From: Siphonodentalium dalli
Taxonomy: Eukaryota > Mollusca > Scaphopoda > Gadilida > Siphonodentaliidae
DNA: 64,000 nucleotides
Direction of reading: 5' to 3'
Assembly (NCBI GenBank): GCA_032622095.1
Contig: CP136064.1
Coordinates: 171,872,310 to 171,936,309, forward strand
Position numbers and translations under genes: made by a program. Shown one piece after another: positions 14,511 to 29,500 of this stretch; position 1 is the first letter of the stretch, and each line of letters begins with the position of its first letter. The notes under the pieces were generated by a model, which saw only the letters and a list, made by a program, of their open reading frames with translations, did not search any database and was not told where the DNA came from.

Positions 14511-17500
14511 AGTCCGATATGAAAGATCAAAAGTCTTATTTTCTCCATATTTGTTGTTGGAAATATCCACATTATTGTCTATATGCAGTCATCCAATGAT
14601 GAGATGTCACATGTTAAAACATATGTTATGTAAACAGATCAGCAAATTAAGATCAATTTACAAATGGTAACAACAATAAATTAAACCCAAAAAAAATTCG
14701 ACTTAACATTTGATTAGCTACTCCATTTGGCGATATGTATGGGATGACTGGCGTGTAACAGTACTGTTTACAAAAGAATGGTGCCAACATGCTATACATC
14801 GTCATCGGAGTTATCAGTATTGATAATAAAAAATACTTTTTCCATGTTAATTAATTTTGTTATATTTATTAAATATTTTTATTTTATTTTCCACATTTAC
14901 TTGAACCCACTGCGACTGCCTTGTGTCTCTTTTTAACTAGTTGGAATTTTTTACCATCAGTGCGGTCGATTACCATCCACTTCTCCCTATCCCCATGTCA
15001 GTGATAAAATGGAATGACACATAAGAAACTCACGAACGCTCTTTTAATCAATTATCTCAAGACACCAACGAACTAGTTCAAAATGTCAGTCATCAGTTCA
15101 ACAGTCTGGTGTACTAGGGGGTTGTACGTCCGTGGTGACACATGACTGTCCAGTCGGATAAACATTACCATTCTGCATTCCATTCAGAGAATTATAATTC
15201 GATGTGAACATAACATTAGATCCTTGATTAGATTGTCCATTCATCGAAGATCCAACATTTGGATACGCTGGCACCGTCGGTCCGGAAATAAAAGTTGAAG
15301 GGAAACTTTGATTTCCTTGGAAATTTTGTAAATAGCTGCTGCTCTCTTCAAAATTATATACAGTGGTTTGTAGCAAAAACTTGAGTCTACGTCGCTTTTC
15401 TGCATCCGGACAACGCCTCATGGCCATCGCGATGTCTCTACCAAACACATCACATTCATCCTCTTTCTGTGTAACATTATCGGCGATTGTAGCGAATGCC
15501 TGGGCTGCTGTGTCCACCCATGACGTAGCACCACGCTTCCTTCTCACGTTGGATGTCGACGGTAGCGTCGATTGCACAGAACTGTTATCGTTTGTGTCAT
15601 TACTGCTGGTAGCAGGCACATCAGCATCACCTGAAATACTATCCGAGATACTGGCTTGTGTTACATCGGAGTGGTCAGAAACGACGGTATTTGCACGTGT
15701 TTGTGGAATGTTAGAATAAGTCCCTGGTCCGGTCCACAGACTTTCCTCCAGAAAAGAGCATTCCTCAAAAAACTTCCATTTTGGTACATATATATCTTTG
15801 GCAGCAACGCCGCTTTTCTTGCTTTTATTCACCTTTCTCACTTCCTCTCGATACATGGTCCTTAAACTCTGTATTTTACTCTTCAGTGATTTTTCCGATA
15901 AACCCGGAATAATCGTGGACAAAATTTCCAAAAGTTCGTTATAATCAGCTTTTTTCTTGTTTAGATCCTTGTATAAGTCGCTTTGTTTATTCCATATACT
16001 TTCTCTTATCTGCATCGCTTCCAACAATTCCGATACAGCTGCATCTGTCCACATGATGTTAGCCTAATTATGCGTAGAATTTAACGTCGCAAAATAAAAC
16101 ACGCAATTGGGGAACTGACTTAATACGCGTGAAAATAATATAAGTAGATAAACATGTATTCAGCTCATATCAATAAAAACATGCCACTTGCATGATATGT
16201 GAGTGAATAGGTTCAAACACAATTATGGACGATCGATCGTGCAATTTTATGTATCGTAGAGAATACAATGTGGCTAAACGTAATGAGTAGAGATCAGCCT
16301 TGGTGAAACGCAATGGGTTAATTGGTCAGTCGACTCACTGTGTGAATATGCGGTGGGCGACATGACTTCCTATGCCATATAAATTATGTTGGCCAATTGT
16401 CACCAAACTCCACCATAATTAATTGTCACACCTACTATGCCATCGAAACTGTGGTACGTGTGTCCGCAGCCATTATCTCTAGAAATAAAAGTGGATGGAC
16501 ACAAGACAGATGGACGAACCATTACATTACATACAGGTAACCTTTTTTTCCTAATGTTGGAGACAAACTTCTCTAGGGTAGCAGTAAACAATTTCTGGCC
16601 ATTTTCACCATTTTGAGGTGGGTACTGTACTACAACCTTCTGGTGTGTCATGGTTATTGATAAACAAAATATGAATGCTTGGTTACAAGATACAGAAATA
16701 CTCAGAAATAAGGCAACAAGCCATATTCCCCGACTAAATACTGAAAATTACCCATAATTAATGTGGTTAAGGAGTAGATTATTTAGGGCATTACTGTACT
16801 TCTGTCAACATGCTGGCTGTTTAATTTGTATTTGTACAATATGCTATATTTATTGTTCCAGATACCGTTGACTGATAGTTTGAGGACATACGTGAACCTG
16901 TAACTATAATTTAAAGGATTGTCTTGACGTGAAGTGGGAACCACATAAGGATTTTTAGTATTTGGTATATTTGTTAATTGTAGAGAATTTTAGAATGTGC
17001 CAGTTCAACTCTAGCGGAACATTAGTGACTGATGGAGTTGTTGTTTAACTGCCTAAAATCATGCATATTTCCAGTTTTAAACTTACCTTGCTGCATCTCA
17101 TGTGGTTGCAGCCTTCGTTCTTTTGGATGGGCGACTTGCAGTTAGGACAATACTTCGAGTTGGTTACGAGCCACAAACAATTAGCTGCTGTTTCAGTTTC
17201 CTCAGATGTGTCCTTCACTGGAAAGAAAAGCAACAATATGAGATTTTTGGACCAAGAAAGGTTAAACATTAGTTACAAACTTTGGACCTCTGGTTAGGTT
17301 TCCATCAAAGCCAAAGGATCACAGTATTGTTCATGTTTTTCAAGAGTCTTTTGGTCTTATTATCTGAAAATTTTCCAAAGGAACTACTCATCAAAGAGAA
17401 AAGAAAGGATTTAGTCCGGCCAGAGTTTCTCGCCAGAAAGATAAGCTTTGTATTTGACTACAGTAATGCCCTAAATAATCGACTCCTTAACCAAAGCAGA

Positions 17501-20500
17501 ATTATGGGTAATTTGTCATATACACCATTACTGCAGTTTGTCATTTTTTGACTGAACCACTGAAAACTGGAAATATATAAATTTTTTGTGTAAGGAATAT
17601 CACTTAAATTTCCTTAATATATTTACGAGTCAGAAGTAATACGTGAGATAGATTCAATTTATCTTCAATTATTTGAATGCGTGTAATTATTTCAACACTG
17701 AACTCTGAAATTATCAGAAATTACTTGGGAACCTCATTCTGCTTAGGTCATCTTCTGGGGAAGTATCTATAGTCTCAAATTAACATTGTTTTTAGTTACT
17801 TTTTGCCTTCTGGGAAGTTTCCATATCCATAATAATATCCATAATAAAATGCATAATCGAGATGAATAATGTGTGAACACCATGAACTTCAACTGGGGGA
17901 TTTCAATTTAATCATAGGTCTTCCATAACAGTTGAGGCCTGAGCAGAATGAGGTCTACAGAGGTTTGTTTGGTGATGCTAGCCCACTGTGCGGGATAGAC
18001 ACTAAATCCACCTTCTGGGGACCTCATTCTGCAAATGACAGATACACTATGTGCAGGCTTGTATACTTACACTCTTCTGGCTTGACATGTGATGTCTCTT
18101 GTTGCCATTTCTTCCAGTTTTCACAGCTGCATGGTTCATGTGCTTCTCCAAGGCACTGCCTACAATATACAATGAGCAATAACTGTAGAGAAATTGACCA
18201 TTTTGTATTCATGAGGGATATATACCTTTGAGATCAGGGACCAGCCTAGCAGTTTCAAATTGGGAGAATTCACTTCTCCCTATTTGGTTCTTAGGGAGAA
18301 GTAGACTATTGTCAGGGAGAAGTCATAACATCTGAAGTTCAATTTTCACCCCAACATATCACTGTTCTAGGATCCAATAAGTATTATGCCATATAAGAGC
18401 CCATTTATAAAACTATTATAATGAGTAAATACACCATTATAATCCAGAAATACACTTTAAATATGATGCTTGTAGATATTCATACTGGTACCGGTATATC
18501 AGAGAGAATTTACTTCTCCCTAGAACAGAAATAGGGAGAAGTGGTACAATTTAGGGAGAAGATATCTCGCAAGTTGCCCTCTAGGCAGTTCCCTGTTCGA
18601 GATATATGAGTGTATGTATGCTCAATTGTGTAAAAGTAAAAACTTTTCCTTGTAAACTACTATTAAGCTGTTTAGTTTTTTCAGAGTACCGGAAGCATGG
18701 GCATGAGTATAATATATAATTATCATGCAACTTCACCTCAGAAAATTGAAAATGCAACAACAGAGAAAAATCAAATTTAGTGGTAAATTTAATTTAAAAT
18801 ATTAAGGCCATTCTCAGGCATTGCCGCATCAAAAAAAAATGGGCCGCGTTGGATCGTTTTATTCCGATTTTTGATTTTCACCATATAAAAATGTAAGTTT
18901 ATAATTGTAAACCTGTAACACGAAAATAGTAAACTGTCACATGGAAATTAGTGATGTTTCATATATCGAATAGGAGCTAAATACAACGGTGTAAGTGTGG
19001 GTATTCAACAAATGACCATAGGCAACAATAACTGTCAGGTATATTGTCACCACAGGCTGTCGAACTCCCAAGTTTGTTGGTAAAATGTGTTGAAATATTT
19101 CGATAAAAGCAAGAAGTTGGATATTGAATGAGTCGTCCGCCAACCTGACCATGGCGACCTTTGCACAGAAGTAAGTAACCCTGCAATATAGAGTTTTACA
19201 CCTGCTATGTTATTGTGTCAAAGGTACGAAAACCGGAGCCGTTTGACAAGCAGTGTACATGTATATTGGCCATATTTATGGTGATTTTTGAAGTATTATG
19301 GTCTATCATCCATTGTGGTACATATACAGTCTCTAATTAATCAGTGGAATAAGTGAATCAAGACTTTCTATGACAGTTTGGAAGATCACTTTATCTTTTC
19401 GTTTCGACTGTATTTATGTTCCATATTTCTATATGAATCGGATATGTAGTTCTGCGTGTTAAAAATTATTGTGCCAATATTAAAATCATAACAATATATA
19501 TATCATGTACTGGTAGTACAATGTCATAATTTCATTCTTTATATCAGATTAAATTACTTCATATCCATTACAAAGTTCTCCCTACATTTTCTGGACCTGG
19601 GAAGGTATAATAACCCATGCTTACTATGGGCAGAAATTAAAAAAATAAAATAAAACCCTCGCGCCCACATTGAGTTTTTAAAATAATTGCCTGAGAATCA
19701 AATAACTTTTTTTGTTTGGCCTAATGGGCCTTTCACAATAAACTCACCAGCAGAAATAATGGCCGTTACCACAGTCAACAGCTCGGGAGGTATCACTTGG
19801 CAACTCAACGTGTTCTTTGCCAGCCTTATAGGTGTTCTCAATCAGCTCAGGGAATTTAACAGCTTGAGCACACCCAGGATAAGGGCACCACTTCATTGAA
19901 GGGTTGCTATCAACAAATGCCTACAAATAAATAACACATACATAGGCTCTGTTTCAATTTATTATGTTTTATTATGTTTTCTCATTTCACTCATTTACTT
20001 TAGTAACATTACTGTATATTAGTGATGCAGCGTCTCACATATACAAATTTTATAACATAATTTAGATAATATTAATGATTATTTATAACTCTATGTACAT
20101 TAATAAAAGGTTGTCAGCCACATCCCCCCCCCCCCAATGGTTTTCTTAGGAGTTTGGCTTTTTTGGAACAAAAATATAGAACTTTGGTTAAAAAAAAAAG
20201 AAGCTCTTCTGTTGTCGACATACATGTTGCACATCAGCAATATATCGGCAACAATATCCTAATGTTTCAATTCTCTACATTTGAAAATGTGGGAGGAGTT
20301 GATTACACAATGAAGGTATCCAAAATCAAAACAGACAAAAAAGGGGAATAACTGCTATTTTTTCCATTGCCCATATACATGTTGGACATCAGCAATATGT
20401 TGATAACAATATTCTAAAGTTTCAGTTCTCTACATTCAAATCTGATTACACAATGAAGGAACTCATAATGTGTGACGGAAGAACAGATGTATTTATTTTT

Positions 20501-23500
20501 CGGGGGACAATAATTCCAAATTGTAGCCACAGCGACTTCTGTATTTTGACATACTACATATCATTGTGATTTAAAACTTTGATTTCTTTGTCATTGGGTG
20601 GGTGAGAGGCGGGGCAGTTCAATTCTAACTCGTTTTAAACTGAACATAGAGTGACTAGAAATTGGCCAATCCTGTAGCAAAACATTCCTGATTACATGCT
20701 CTTTACATGCCAATCTACATCTAAGTGAACGTTCAGATGACCACGATTCATTCGTAAGTGGAAAGATTTCCAATAGTTGGATTGCACATGCTCACGTCAA
20801 AATCAGAAGGTGAAAAATAATATCAAGCACTGTTTGATTTTAGATGCGAAATCGTGGTGTTTCCTTGGTTACTTCCACTTGAGACGTAATCACAGTTGTG
20901 TACAAGTAAAAATCACGGTTGGAAAGATCACAGGGTAGTCAATCACATGCTTTACTACAACCTACGATATCATCATGAACAGCGACATCGCAATCGTGTG
21001 AACAAACTATCCACGATCTTGTCGGGCCAGAATCCTCCACTTACGATTGTATCATGGTCATCTGAATGTTCACTAACTGAATTCAGTGATTAGTTTGCTT
21101 TCTCACAAGACTTTCTCTCTGCACCAATTTAACCTGTTGTTGGACATTCAAGTAACTCTCTAGCTGCCAATATAAATTCTCCAAAGTGAGTTGATGTCAT
21201 TGGAGAAAATGTACATACATGTACCAAAGTTTCTAAATTTTGTGTTTTTTATAAATTATTAATCCTTTCATGACCGGAGCTGCACTGGTGCAGCATTAAA
21301 GATCCTGTACCAGTGCATTCTCTTATATATGTGAGTCTCCCATAGGGAGCCTCATATATATAAGAGAATGCACTGGCTTAAAAGGTCAAGGTACATATTG
21401 TTAGGCCAATGTATTCTCTGATATATGTGAGAGTCGCATATAAAAGAGAATGCATTGGCACAGGGTTTTTGCAAAAATTCAGGATGCTCGAGTCATGGAA
21501 GGGTTAACAGCTAATGAAATATCGGTGCTCCAATCAGTGATAGTACTATGTGGGAATATAAAGATTAAATGTTGACAATTTAATTTGTATTGGTCATAAT
21601 GCTAGTTTAGTAGTCAGTAAATAGGGTCCTGCAAATGAATTCGATTCAATTAAAAATCTTTCGTCTGGATTTGATTCCATTTGAAATCGGCTGACATGAT
21701 TAAATTGTTATGAATGAAATTGGTCCACTGGGACTGCAGGGTTACAGGAATTGTATGTCACGTGGGAATTAAATGTAACTGTATATGGCAGATTTCTCAT
21801 TATGAAGTTTTCGAATCATAAAGGCCACCAATTAGAGTGTTTATCCAAATTATTCCATGCCTTCATTCCTGTTTGCTTGATACAATGATCCTTTTCGATT
21901 GCGATTCTTCTGCATGATTCGATTCAAGATTCGAGATTCAATTTGAAATAAAAACACCTGATTCGCAGATCCCTATAAGTAAATTCCATTTATTAGAGAA
22001 ATAGTTCTGAGCCTCATTCTCCTCCCAAGTATGGAGGTATGCTAAATTCTGAGATATTATAAAATGAGTAAAATTACCTTGATGTCAAATTGTAGATAGC
22101 GCCTGGCCATGTCTCGTGACACAATATTCTCGATAATATCAACAGGGACTAGCTTGCTGCACTGGTAGGCGGGGCAAGTTATGTCATGAGCACTGCCTTC
22201 CTGTATCTTCATATTCAAGTACCTAGAATTTGAGAAACCAGAGAACTGTTGTCAGTCTTGCCTTCGCCGCCAACACAGCGAGGCGAGTTCGCAACCCGTC
22301 GCTGGTCTAAAGTGAGTTTCACACAGCTGTGGCTTGGCCGATTGATCGACGTGCAATTGTCGGATTGTGCACTGTTCATATTTCGCACCAAGTTGTGACC
22401 CTTGAGCAAGGTCGCTCATATTGTGTCTGTTTCGCACCACCCATGCATTGAAAAAGTTACCTAATTATGAGCAGTGAATGATATTGTCAGTATGCTAGCC
22501 ACTCTTATGTACTTATATTTGTCTGTCATCTGCATATTTATCCCGAAAATCCATTCATGATAAAAAATAGACTATTCCAATGTATACTTATATAACTGAG
22601 TTGAAGAATCAATTTAGTATAAAGTTGTTTAATTGTGTAAAGGCTAGACCCATAAAGCTCTATTAAACAAGTGTGCCACACAGAGTATCCCCCTAGATGT
22701 GGCTTTTCGCTAAAGTGGCTTAATTTGAAATATGGCTTAAACAATCACCAAAAAATTCACAGTATATTGTATTCTAATATGAAAAATGAACATGCTTTAA
22801 CATTAATTTATACTATAATTGCCTATGCTATTGTGTGTATAACACCTATTTTGTAAATTTCGTCTTTACACCCTGCTGTGGGTATAAATTTTTACTGTGG
22901 GTGTAAATTTCCTAACTCAATTTCAAGGGTTAAACGTTTATATGTATTCACTAAATATGTTGCAATGTGTCAGCAACAATGTCCTGAAGTTTTAGGTTAG
23001 GATACAAATTGTAGGAGTTAATTTCACAGTTAAGGCACCCAAGTGCATATTCACTCAAAATTTTCTAAGTTGAGAAGGGGTCAATAACTTCTGTCAACAC
23101 AATACCTGTTGCACATCTTCAGCACATCTTCAATGTGTTAGTTGAAGTGTTAGTTAAATAGGATACAAACTGGAAGAGGAGTTGATTTCACAGTTCAAGT
23201 ACCCAAATTCGGACTGATGGAAGGACACCCCAATGGACAGACGGATGTCCCAACGGATGAAGATCAATGCTCTAGTCCCCAGAACATTGAATGTGTCAAT
23301 GTCAATTAAGCTCAACTTGGAGAGGGGCTAATGTCAAATGTTACAGTTAATGGAGGGATAAGGAATACGGAAAGTTGGTATGTCAATGTAATATTAATGT
23401 CAACATGCCATGGGCCATGTTTTTCATTGAAAATCATTCAAATTCAATAGCTCTCATCTAGAGGTGGTCCCAACCATGCCTGTAAATTTTCAAAATATTT

Positions 23501-26500
23501 TGCCAACAACTGATGGCTGCATGGTATGCCAATAGATTCAATTGTGAAATCCGAAATGTCCATTGGCAGCCAAGTTTTTAACAGAATTCGGAAAAAATAG
23601 TAAGCTCCCATCTAGAGGTCACCCCCAAAGATTCATATGAAGTTTGGTGATGATCGGATGAGAGCTGTGTGACCTGTAGGGTGTGCTACATAAAACTGTT
23701 GACAGACAGATGCACGCACTGGCAGACAGATGACGGGCGATAGCAATAGCTCAACCGAATATTGTTGTTATACCACATTACAATCGATAAATTAAAACTG
23801 AAAGCTCTTTATTGCCACATTGCTACTTATAAGAGCATCTGAAAACTGTGGAATGTTTTCGAGATGATCAATGGCTATAACACTACTATAGAATTTCACA
23901 AGTCTCCATATGCAATCTGTATATGTATATAGTATATACAATATAACTTGGACAATTCTAGAGACGAAAATGCAAGAAACACAATGTACATGTAGATACA
24001 GGTAACTGCATGTAAACCAATATAATATACGATAATTTATTAATATATCGCGGTAGAATAATAATATTCCAAAGGCTTCATGTGTAATTGTTTTTTATGA
24101 AGACAGTTACGTAAAATACTTGCATGGCTTTATAATAACAACACATCATTAAAGTGACGTTTTATTATGAGAACTGCGACATATTTCGGCAAAGTTGTTG
24201 CATTCGCCGAGTTCTCTCCCCATGCGGCAAACTTCAAAAGCCGCGATCAAATTCATGTTTATTGTTGAGTATCTATGCATTGTCAATGGATTACCATGTG
24301 ACCAATTTTATGTGACTATACTTCTGTTTACATATGGCAATCATATGATTGCGCTGATCACATGACTTCGTCTACAAAACAAATTCTTCGGTTAACTTCA
24401 AAATTGTTTTTAATCAGGTATAAAAATAAAATTAGTGGCCAAAGCAAAATGGAAATTTTAAATATATATTATTGGTATATCGAAAGAAAATATAATATTT
24501 TTTCAGGATCTCAATCATTTAAGGACAGACTGACAGACAGAACCCATTTGCATAGAGATGCATTATCACTGTATACCAACCTTATATTGCACATGTCTAC
24601 CTTTTGAGGTTGAATGCATAATCGTACTGTTAATGTAATTTGACCCAATATTGATCACTTTGTGTTGCAATATTGTTGCCATTGGTTATATACTAAGTAC
24701 ATAGTTCAATAGTGGACTAACCACCATCAAGGACAGAAATTGCTATTTTCAGATGAGAGAGAAGCAATGAACTCAACCATGGTTATAGAGCTGTTCAGCC
24801 TTAATAGTTGCTGCGACTAGATGCACATTTGAATGTACAGTAATGCCCTAAATAATCGACTCCTTAACCACAGGATTTTTCAGTCAGAAATATGGCTTGT
24901 TGCCATTCATCGGAAAGCTCTCATTGAGAGCTTTCCGATGAATGGCAACAAGCCATATTTCTGACTAAATCCTGAAAAATTACCCATAATTCTGCTGTGG
25001 TTAAGGAGTCGATTATTTAGGGCATTACACTAGATGGAAAAAAATCCTTATACTATTCCTGAAGCAAGCCATTTGTACCTCAAGTCACTTAAAAACATAT
25101 CCAAATGCATTTTCTCTTAATTATGATTTTATTTGCTCAACAGAATTGTATTATAGGCAACATAAATGCTACTTACGCTTGCCAACAATCTTTACAGAAC
25201 TGATGTTTACAGGACATATGTACAGGTTCCTCACTGACTAGAAAAGCACATGTGCAAATATCACACTAAAATGAAAATGAAAAACAGATAAATGATATGT
25301 GCAAGCATCATCCATAAAATGAGATTCGAAGAGTCTTTATTTTAAAATACAGATAGTGATGATGAGTACAAGTCAATATGAATAGATCTCTGAAAGTTGG
25401 GGAGTATTAAGGATAAAAGATAAGTTTGTTCATGCATCTAACATATAAATGTACAAACGTAATCATAGGCCATATAAAGTTAAATGATCATTTCCCCAGG
25501 CCTTCTTGTGTGAAATCGTCTGATGATTTATATTGACGGCAGGTAAGTAATGTATATGAAGCAATATTGTTATTATAAATAGAGGATATCTAGTATTTTC
25601 GAGTGTATACCAAAAATTATGTCATGAGTGAATGAGACAAATATTTAGAGCAAAATGAAACATTTGTCTCGTTCACGAATGACATAATTTTCGGCATCGA
25701 AATATAGTTCCTGTATTCATCATTTTATTTCCCCAATAATAGTGTTGAATTTCAACATAAAATATATTTTTATTACAACTATATAAATAATAACAGTAAT
25801 AAAGGATAATTCTTCTGATTCGCGATTATTTTTAAATATTGCTATAGCAAGTGAATAGGTCACAAGCACGAGCTAGTGTGAAAGTGATAACTTCTATATC
25901 CCATTCTGGGGATTTCAAATTTTATTTAACCCAAATTTTTTCGATAACTCACATGTTGAGCATATAATAAATAGAGAGTAATCACTTGATTGAACTGGTG
26001 ACATAAAATAATTCATGAGAGGAAGGGATGTGGTACAAACACGAGAGCGCATTGCACTAGAGAGTTTTACAAAAAAGTCCATGCCTCGTATGAATTATTT
26101 CAAGTCACCAGTTCAATCAAGTGATTATTCTGTTTATTATTTCCAATATAAATACATAATTTACATTTAATCTGAATAATACTGCCATTATACCCACGAC
26201 GCATAAATTTTGATAGCGTGTATGAATACATAACGAGCTAGTTAAATAAAAGGTCAGCAGACCACAGTGTCCCCCGACAACATGGCAAGTCGATGCCGCT
26301 TTGTTAAAGAAATTAAAAAAAAAGTCGAAAAGGGTTAATAACTCCATAAAAAAAATATTAGCTATATAGATGTTGCAAATCACCAACATGTTAGGAACAA
26401 TATCCCAAAGTTTCAAATCTCTACATTTAAAACTGTAGGAGGAGTTGATTACACCATGAAGGTACCCAATCTCATCCAAAGGCAAAAATGTTCCAAATTT

Positions 26501-29500
26501 TCTAAGTCGAAAACCCCCCAAAAATATGGAAAAAATGATATTTTTTATTAGCTATATAGATGTTGCAAATCACCAACATGTTAGGAACAATATCCCAGAG
26601 TTTCAAATCTCTACATTTAAAACTGTAGGAGGAGTTGATTACACCATGAAGGTACCCAATCTCATCCAAAAGGCAAAAATGTTCAAAATTTTCTAAGTCG
26701 AAAACCCCCCAAAAATATGGAAAAAATGATATTTTTTATTAGCTATATAGATGTTGCAAATCACCAACATGTTAGGAACAATATCCCAGAGTTTCAAATC
26801 TCTAGATTTAAAACTGTAGGAGGAGTTGATTACACCATGAAGGTACCCAATCTCATCCAAAAGGCAAAAATGTTCCAAATTTTCTAAGTCGAAAACCTCC
26901 CAAAAATATGGAAAAAATGATATTTTTGATTAGCTATATAGATGTTGCAAATCACCAACATGTTAGGAACAATATCCCAGAGTTTCAAATCTCTACGTTT
27001 AAAACTGTAGGAGGAGTTGATTACACCATGAAGGTACCCGATCTCGGACGCACGGACACACGGACGCACGGCCTGACGGACGGACACACGGACGGACGGA
27101 CGAGGGTCATTTCTATAGTCCTCCGACGGAAACGTCGGGGGACAAAAAAATCATAATTCACTAGTGAAATTATCATTTATAATCACTCGAGAAATCAAGG
27201 TAACTCACACATAGGAATGAAATAAATCTGTATATTGATAGCTCAGAAAATAAATAATTGGGGACTTAAAAATTATGTGGGCTTTTCATTTCCATTTTGG
27301 ATGTGCCTTTTTTCAGACAAATGTCCAAATCTACCTGCGATAGGTTTCAATGAATTTCAGTGCTCAGGTTTTTCAGATATATATGGATTCTGTTCAATTA
27401 TTGTTCAAATTTTAATGTCAGAAACATATCCATTTAGCGCACACAATTTTCAACTTAGTATAGCATACCATTAGTGTCTGCTTGACAGTTTAGACGATAA
27501 AGGTTAATAAATAAATATCATCATATGTCAATTAAGAAGAAATATATGTACAAGGAAAACCAGTAATTATGTACACACCACAGGTATCACATTGAGAACA
27601 TATGCTTATTTTTGGAGGTTAATCACATGTTCATGTGTTTCAACAGTTAAAGATCCGTGGTCCAATTTGGCACCCAATTTGTCAAACATTCCTAAGGTGA
27701 TTTTCCAATCACAATCATTTTTATGACATAAAGAAAATCCACAAAAGCATCTATCCGTTTTTCTTGAAAGTGGGTACAAACGATCAAAATAGAGAATGCT
27801 CTTTATTATCCACTGCATTTGGGAAACGAAAGCATCCAATGGATGCTCTTTATCTGAGACGATCATTGGAATTTTTTCTATCCTGACAAAAATTGAAAAC
27901 GTGTTAAAACTTTATATCTGACCATCAGAACCCTTCCATGACTGGAGCTTTCTGAAATTTTGCTAAAACCCTGAGCCAATGCATTCTCTTATATATGTGA
28001 GTCTCCCATAGGGATCATATATCACATAATGCACTGGCACAGGATCTTTAATGCTGCAACAGTGCAGCTCCCGTCATGACAGGGTTAATGTGCTCATTGC
28101 TATGATCTCATTATTTTCTGGTATAGAAAACATACCAATGATAGTTTTATGCTGTCAAATCAGACCATCGATCTTTAAATAAAAGAGGGAATGATAGTTG
28201 ATGCTAAAGTTTTGTTTCATTTGAGAATAATCCTATGTTGTGATTCCAGCTGCTGCTTTCTTGAACTATTTGGTGAGAAGCAACTAATTTAGATGGAGTA
28301 CATTAACCATGCCCTCAGACAAACACAATGTTAAGAGATATTCTCATTTAACTGACTACCTTAGGTAATCAAAATTAATATCATGATTGCGGGATCAGAC
28401 TAATCACATCCCATTGTTGATTTATGCAATATATTTCTATCTGTTCCTATTCGTACATTTGATGTTTTTATTGCGACCCTCGCATCGCATGTCATATGAA
28501 TGCATTAATGATATTATGTTAAATAAAGGGCTAAAGTGTTTCATCTGCTTATATTTCATGAACACAGATGAATAATAGACCATTCCATTGTACACTATTA
28601 TAACTGGATGGGAGAATCCATTCAGCAAAGAAAGGGCTAAAGTGTTTCTCTTTAGCCTTACTCGTATTTAAATTGCATTCTAAAATCAATATTGAATATT
28701 CACATGACCATATAAAGAAGTTATGAAGACACATTTAGCAAGAAACAAGCAGCTGTCAGTTATTGAGTGACCAATCATAATCATTTTTGAGGGGGCATTA
28801 CAAGAAACATATGCAATATATTTCTATCTGTTATCTGTCATCTGATTATATTTCATGAACATCCCTACAGATGAATAATAGACCATTCCATTGTACACTA
28901 TTATAACTGGATGGGAGAATCCATTCAGCAAAGAAAGGGCTAAAGTGTTTCTCTGCCTATCATCATAAAATTCATACACATGATAAAAGAACCATTCTAA
29001 TGTAAAATTTTAGAACAAAATGGCTGAATCAATTCAGTAATCAGAGGTTTGAAACAAGTAGGAACAGAAATATCCAAATGACTCCTGTACAAAGACTCAT
29101 TGAACAGTGATATATGCATCTGACAGTGAATTAAAACAAACATAATATCATTAATGCATTCATATGGCATGCGATGCGAGGGTCGCAATAAAAACATCAA
29201 AATGTACGAATAGGAATGAGTCCTAATTTGATGTGGTGGGCAGCGCGTTATTTGAGTACGATAAATATTGTGGTCACTTTATGCAAGCTCTGATTGCTAA
29301 AATTCATTATGGCCCTGGTCGCCATATTTACACAATACCTTACTCAGCCTTACTCGTATTTAAAATCGTGCAGTATTATACTTCGCTCAGTTTTAAATTC
29401 GGGCACCTTATTTCCTAAAATGTTGTATCTGACGGTTTTCAGTTACAGTTCTTAATCTATTCTGAAAGTAGATTTAATGACCACCACCATATAAATGTGC

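Larger units (their letters stand above)
11922..16471. mobile_element. Complete PIF/Harbinger DNA transposon
   Basis: 4,550 bp with about 140-bp inverted repeats (11922-12064 and 16332-16471) starting GGCTGCGGACACACGTA, flanked by a 3-bp ATT direct repeat (11919-11921, 16472-16474). Inside are two convergent genes: a spliced DDE transposase on plus and a MADF-domain DNA-binding protein on minus, the two-gene set typical of animal Harbingers. Between them lie a C homopolymer and a small palindromic MITE (14166-14319). Both ORFs are open and both TIRs present, so the copy may be recent. It lies in ANKIB1 intron 12, with its transposase antisense to the gene. Confidence 0.85.
16475..17086. other. 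Intron 12 segment next to exon 12
   Basis: Contains half of a Tc1/mariner-like MITE (16714-16796, ending GGGCATTACTG then TA) and a dispersed repeat at 16913-17047 that reappears at 44487-44627 beside exon 2. Nothing else recognised. Confidence 0.5.

Noticed and set aside
14380-14670. Plus ORF with a run of about 20 prolines
   Set aside because: Produced by the 62-base C homopolymer.
21309-21460. Possible CRISPR-like palindromic repeats
   Set aside because: The hairpins are the inner parts of TTAA-flanked MITEs in eukaryotic intron DNA; no spacer array exists.
26117-27087. Repeated minus-strand ORFs with [14 protein letters not shown]
   Set aside because: Each is one unit of the P3 tandem array; the same ORFs recur at 48.8-49.4 kb.
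27606-27866. 86-codon ORF with several cysteines as a zinc-binding exon
   Set aside because: No acceptor or donor fits ANKIB1 phase, and the sequence does not match any part of the family.
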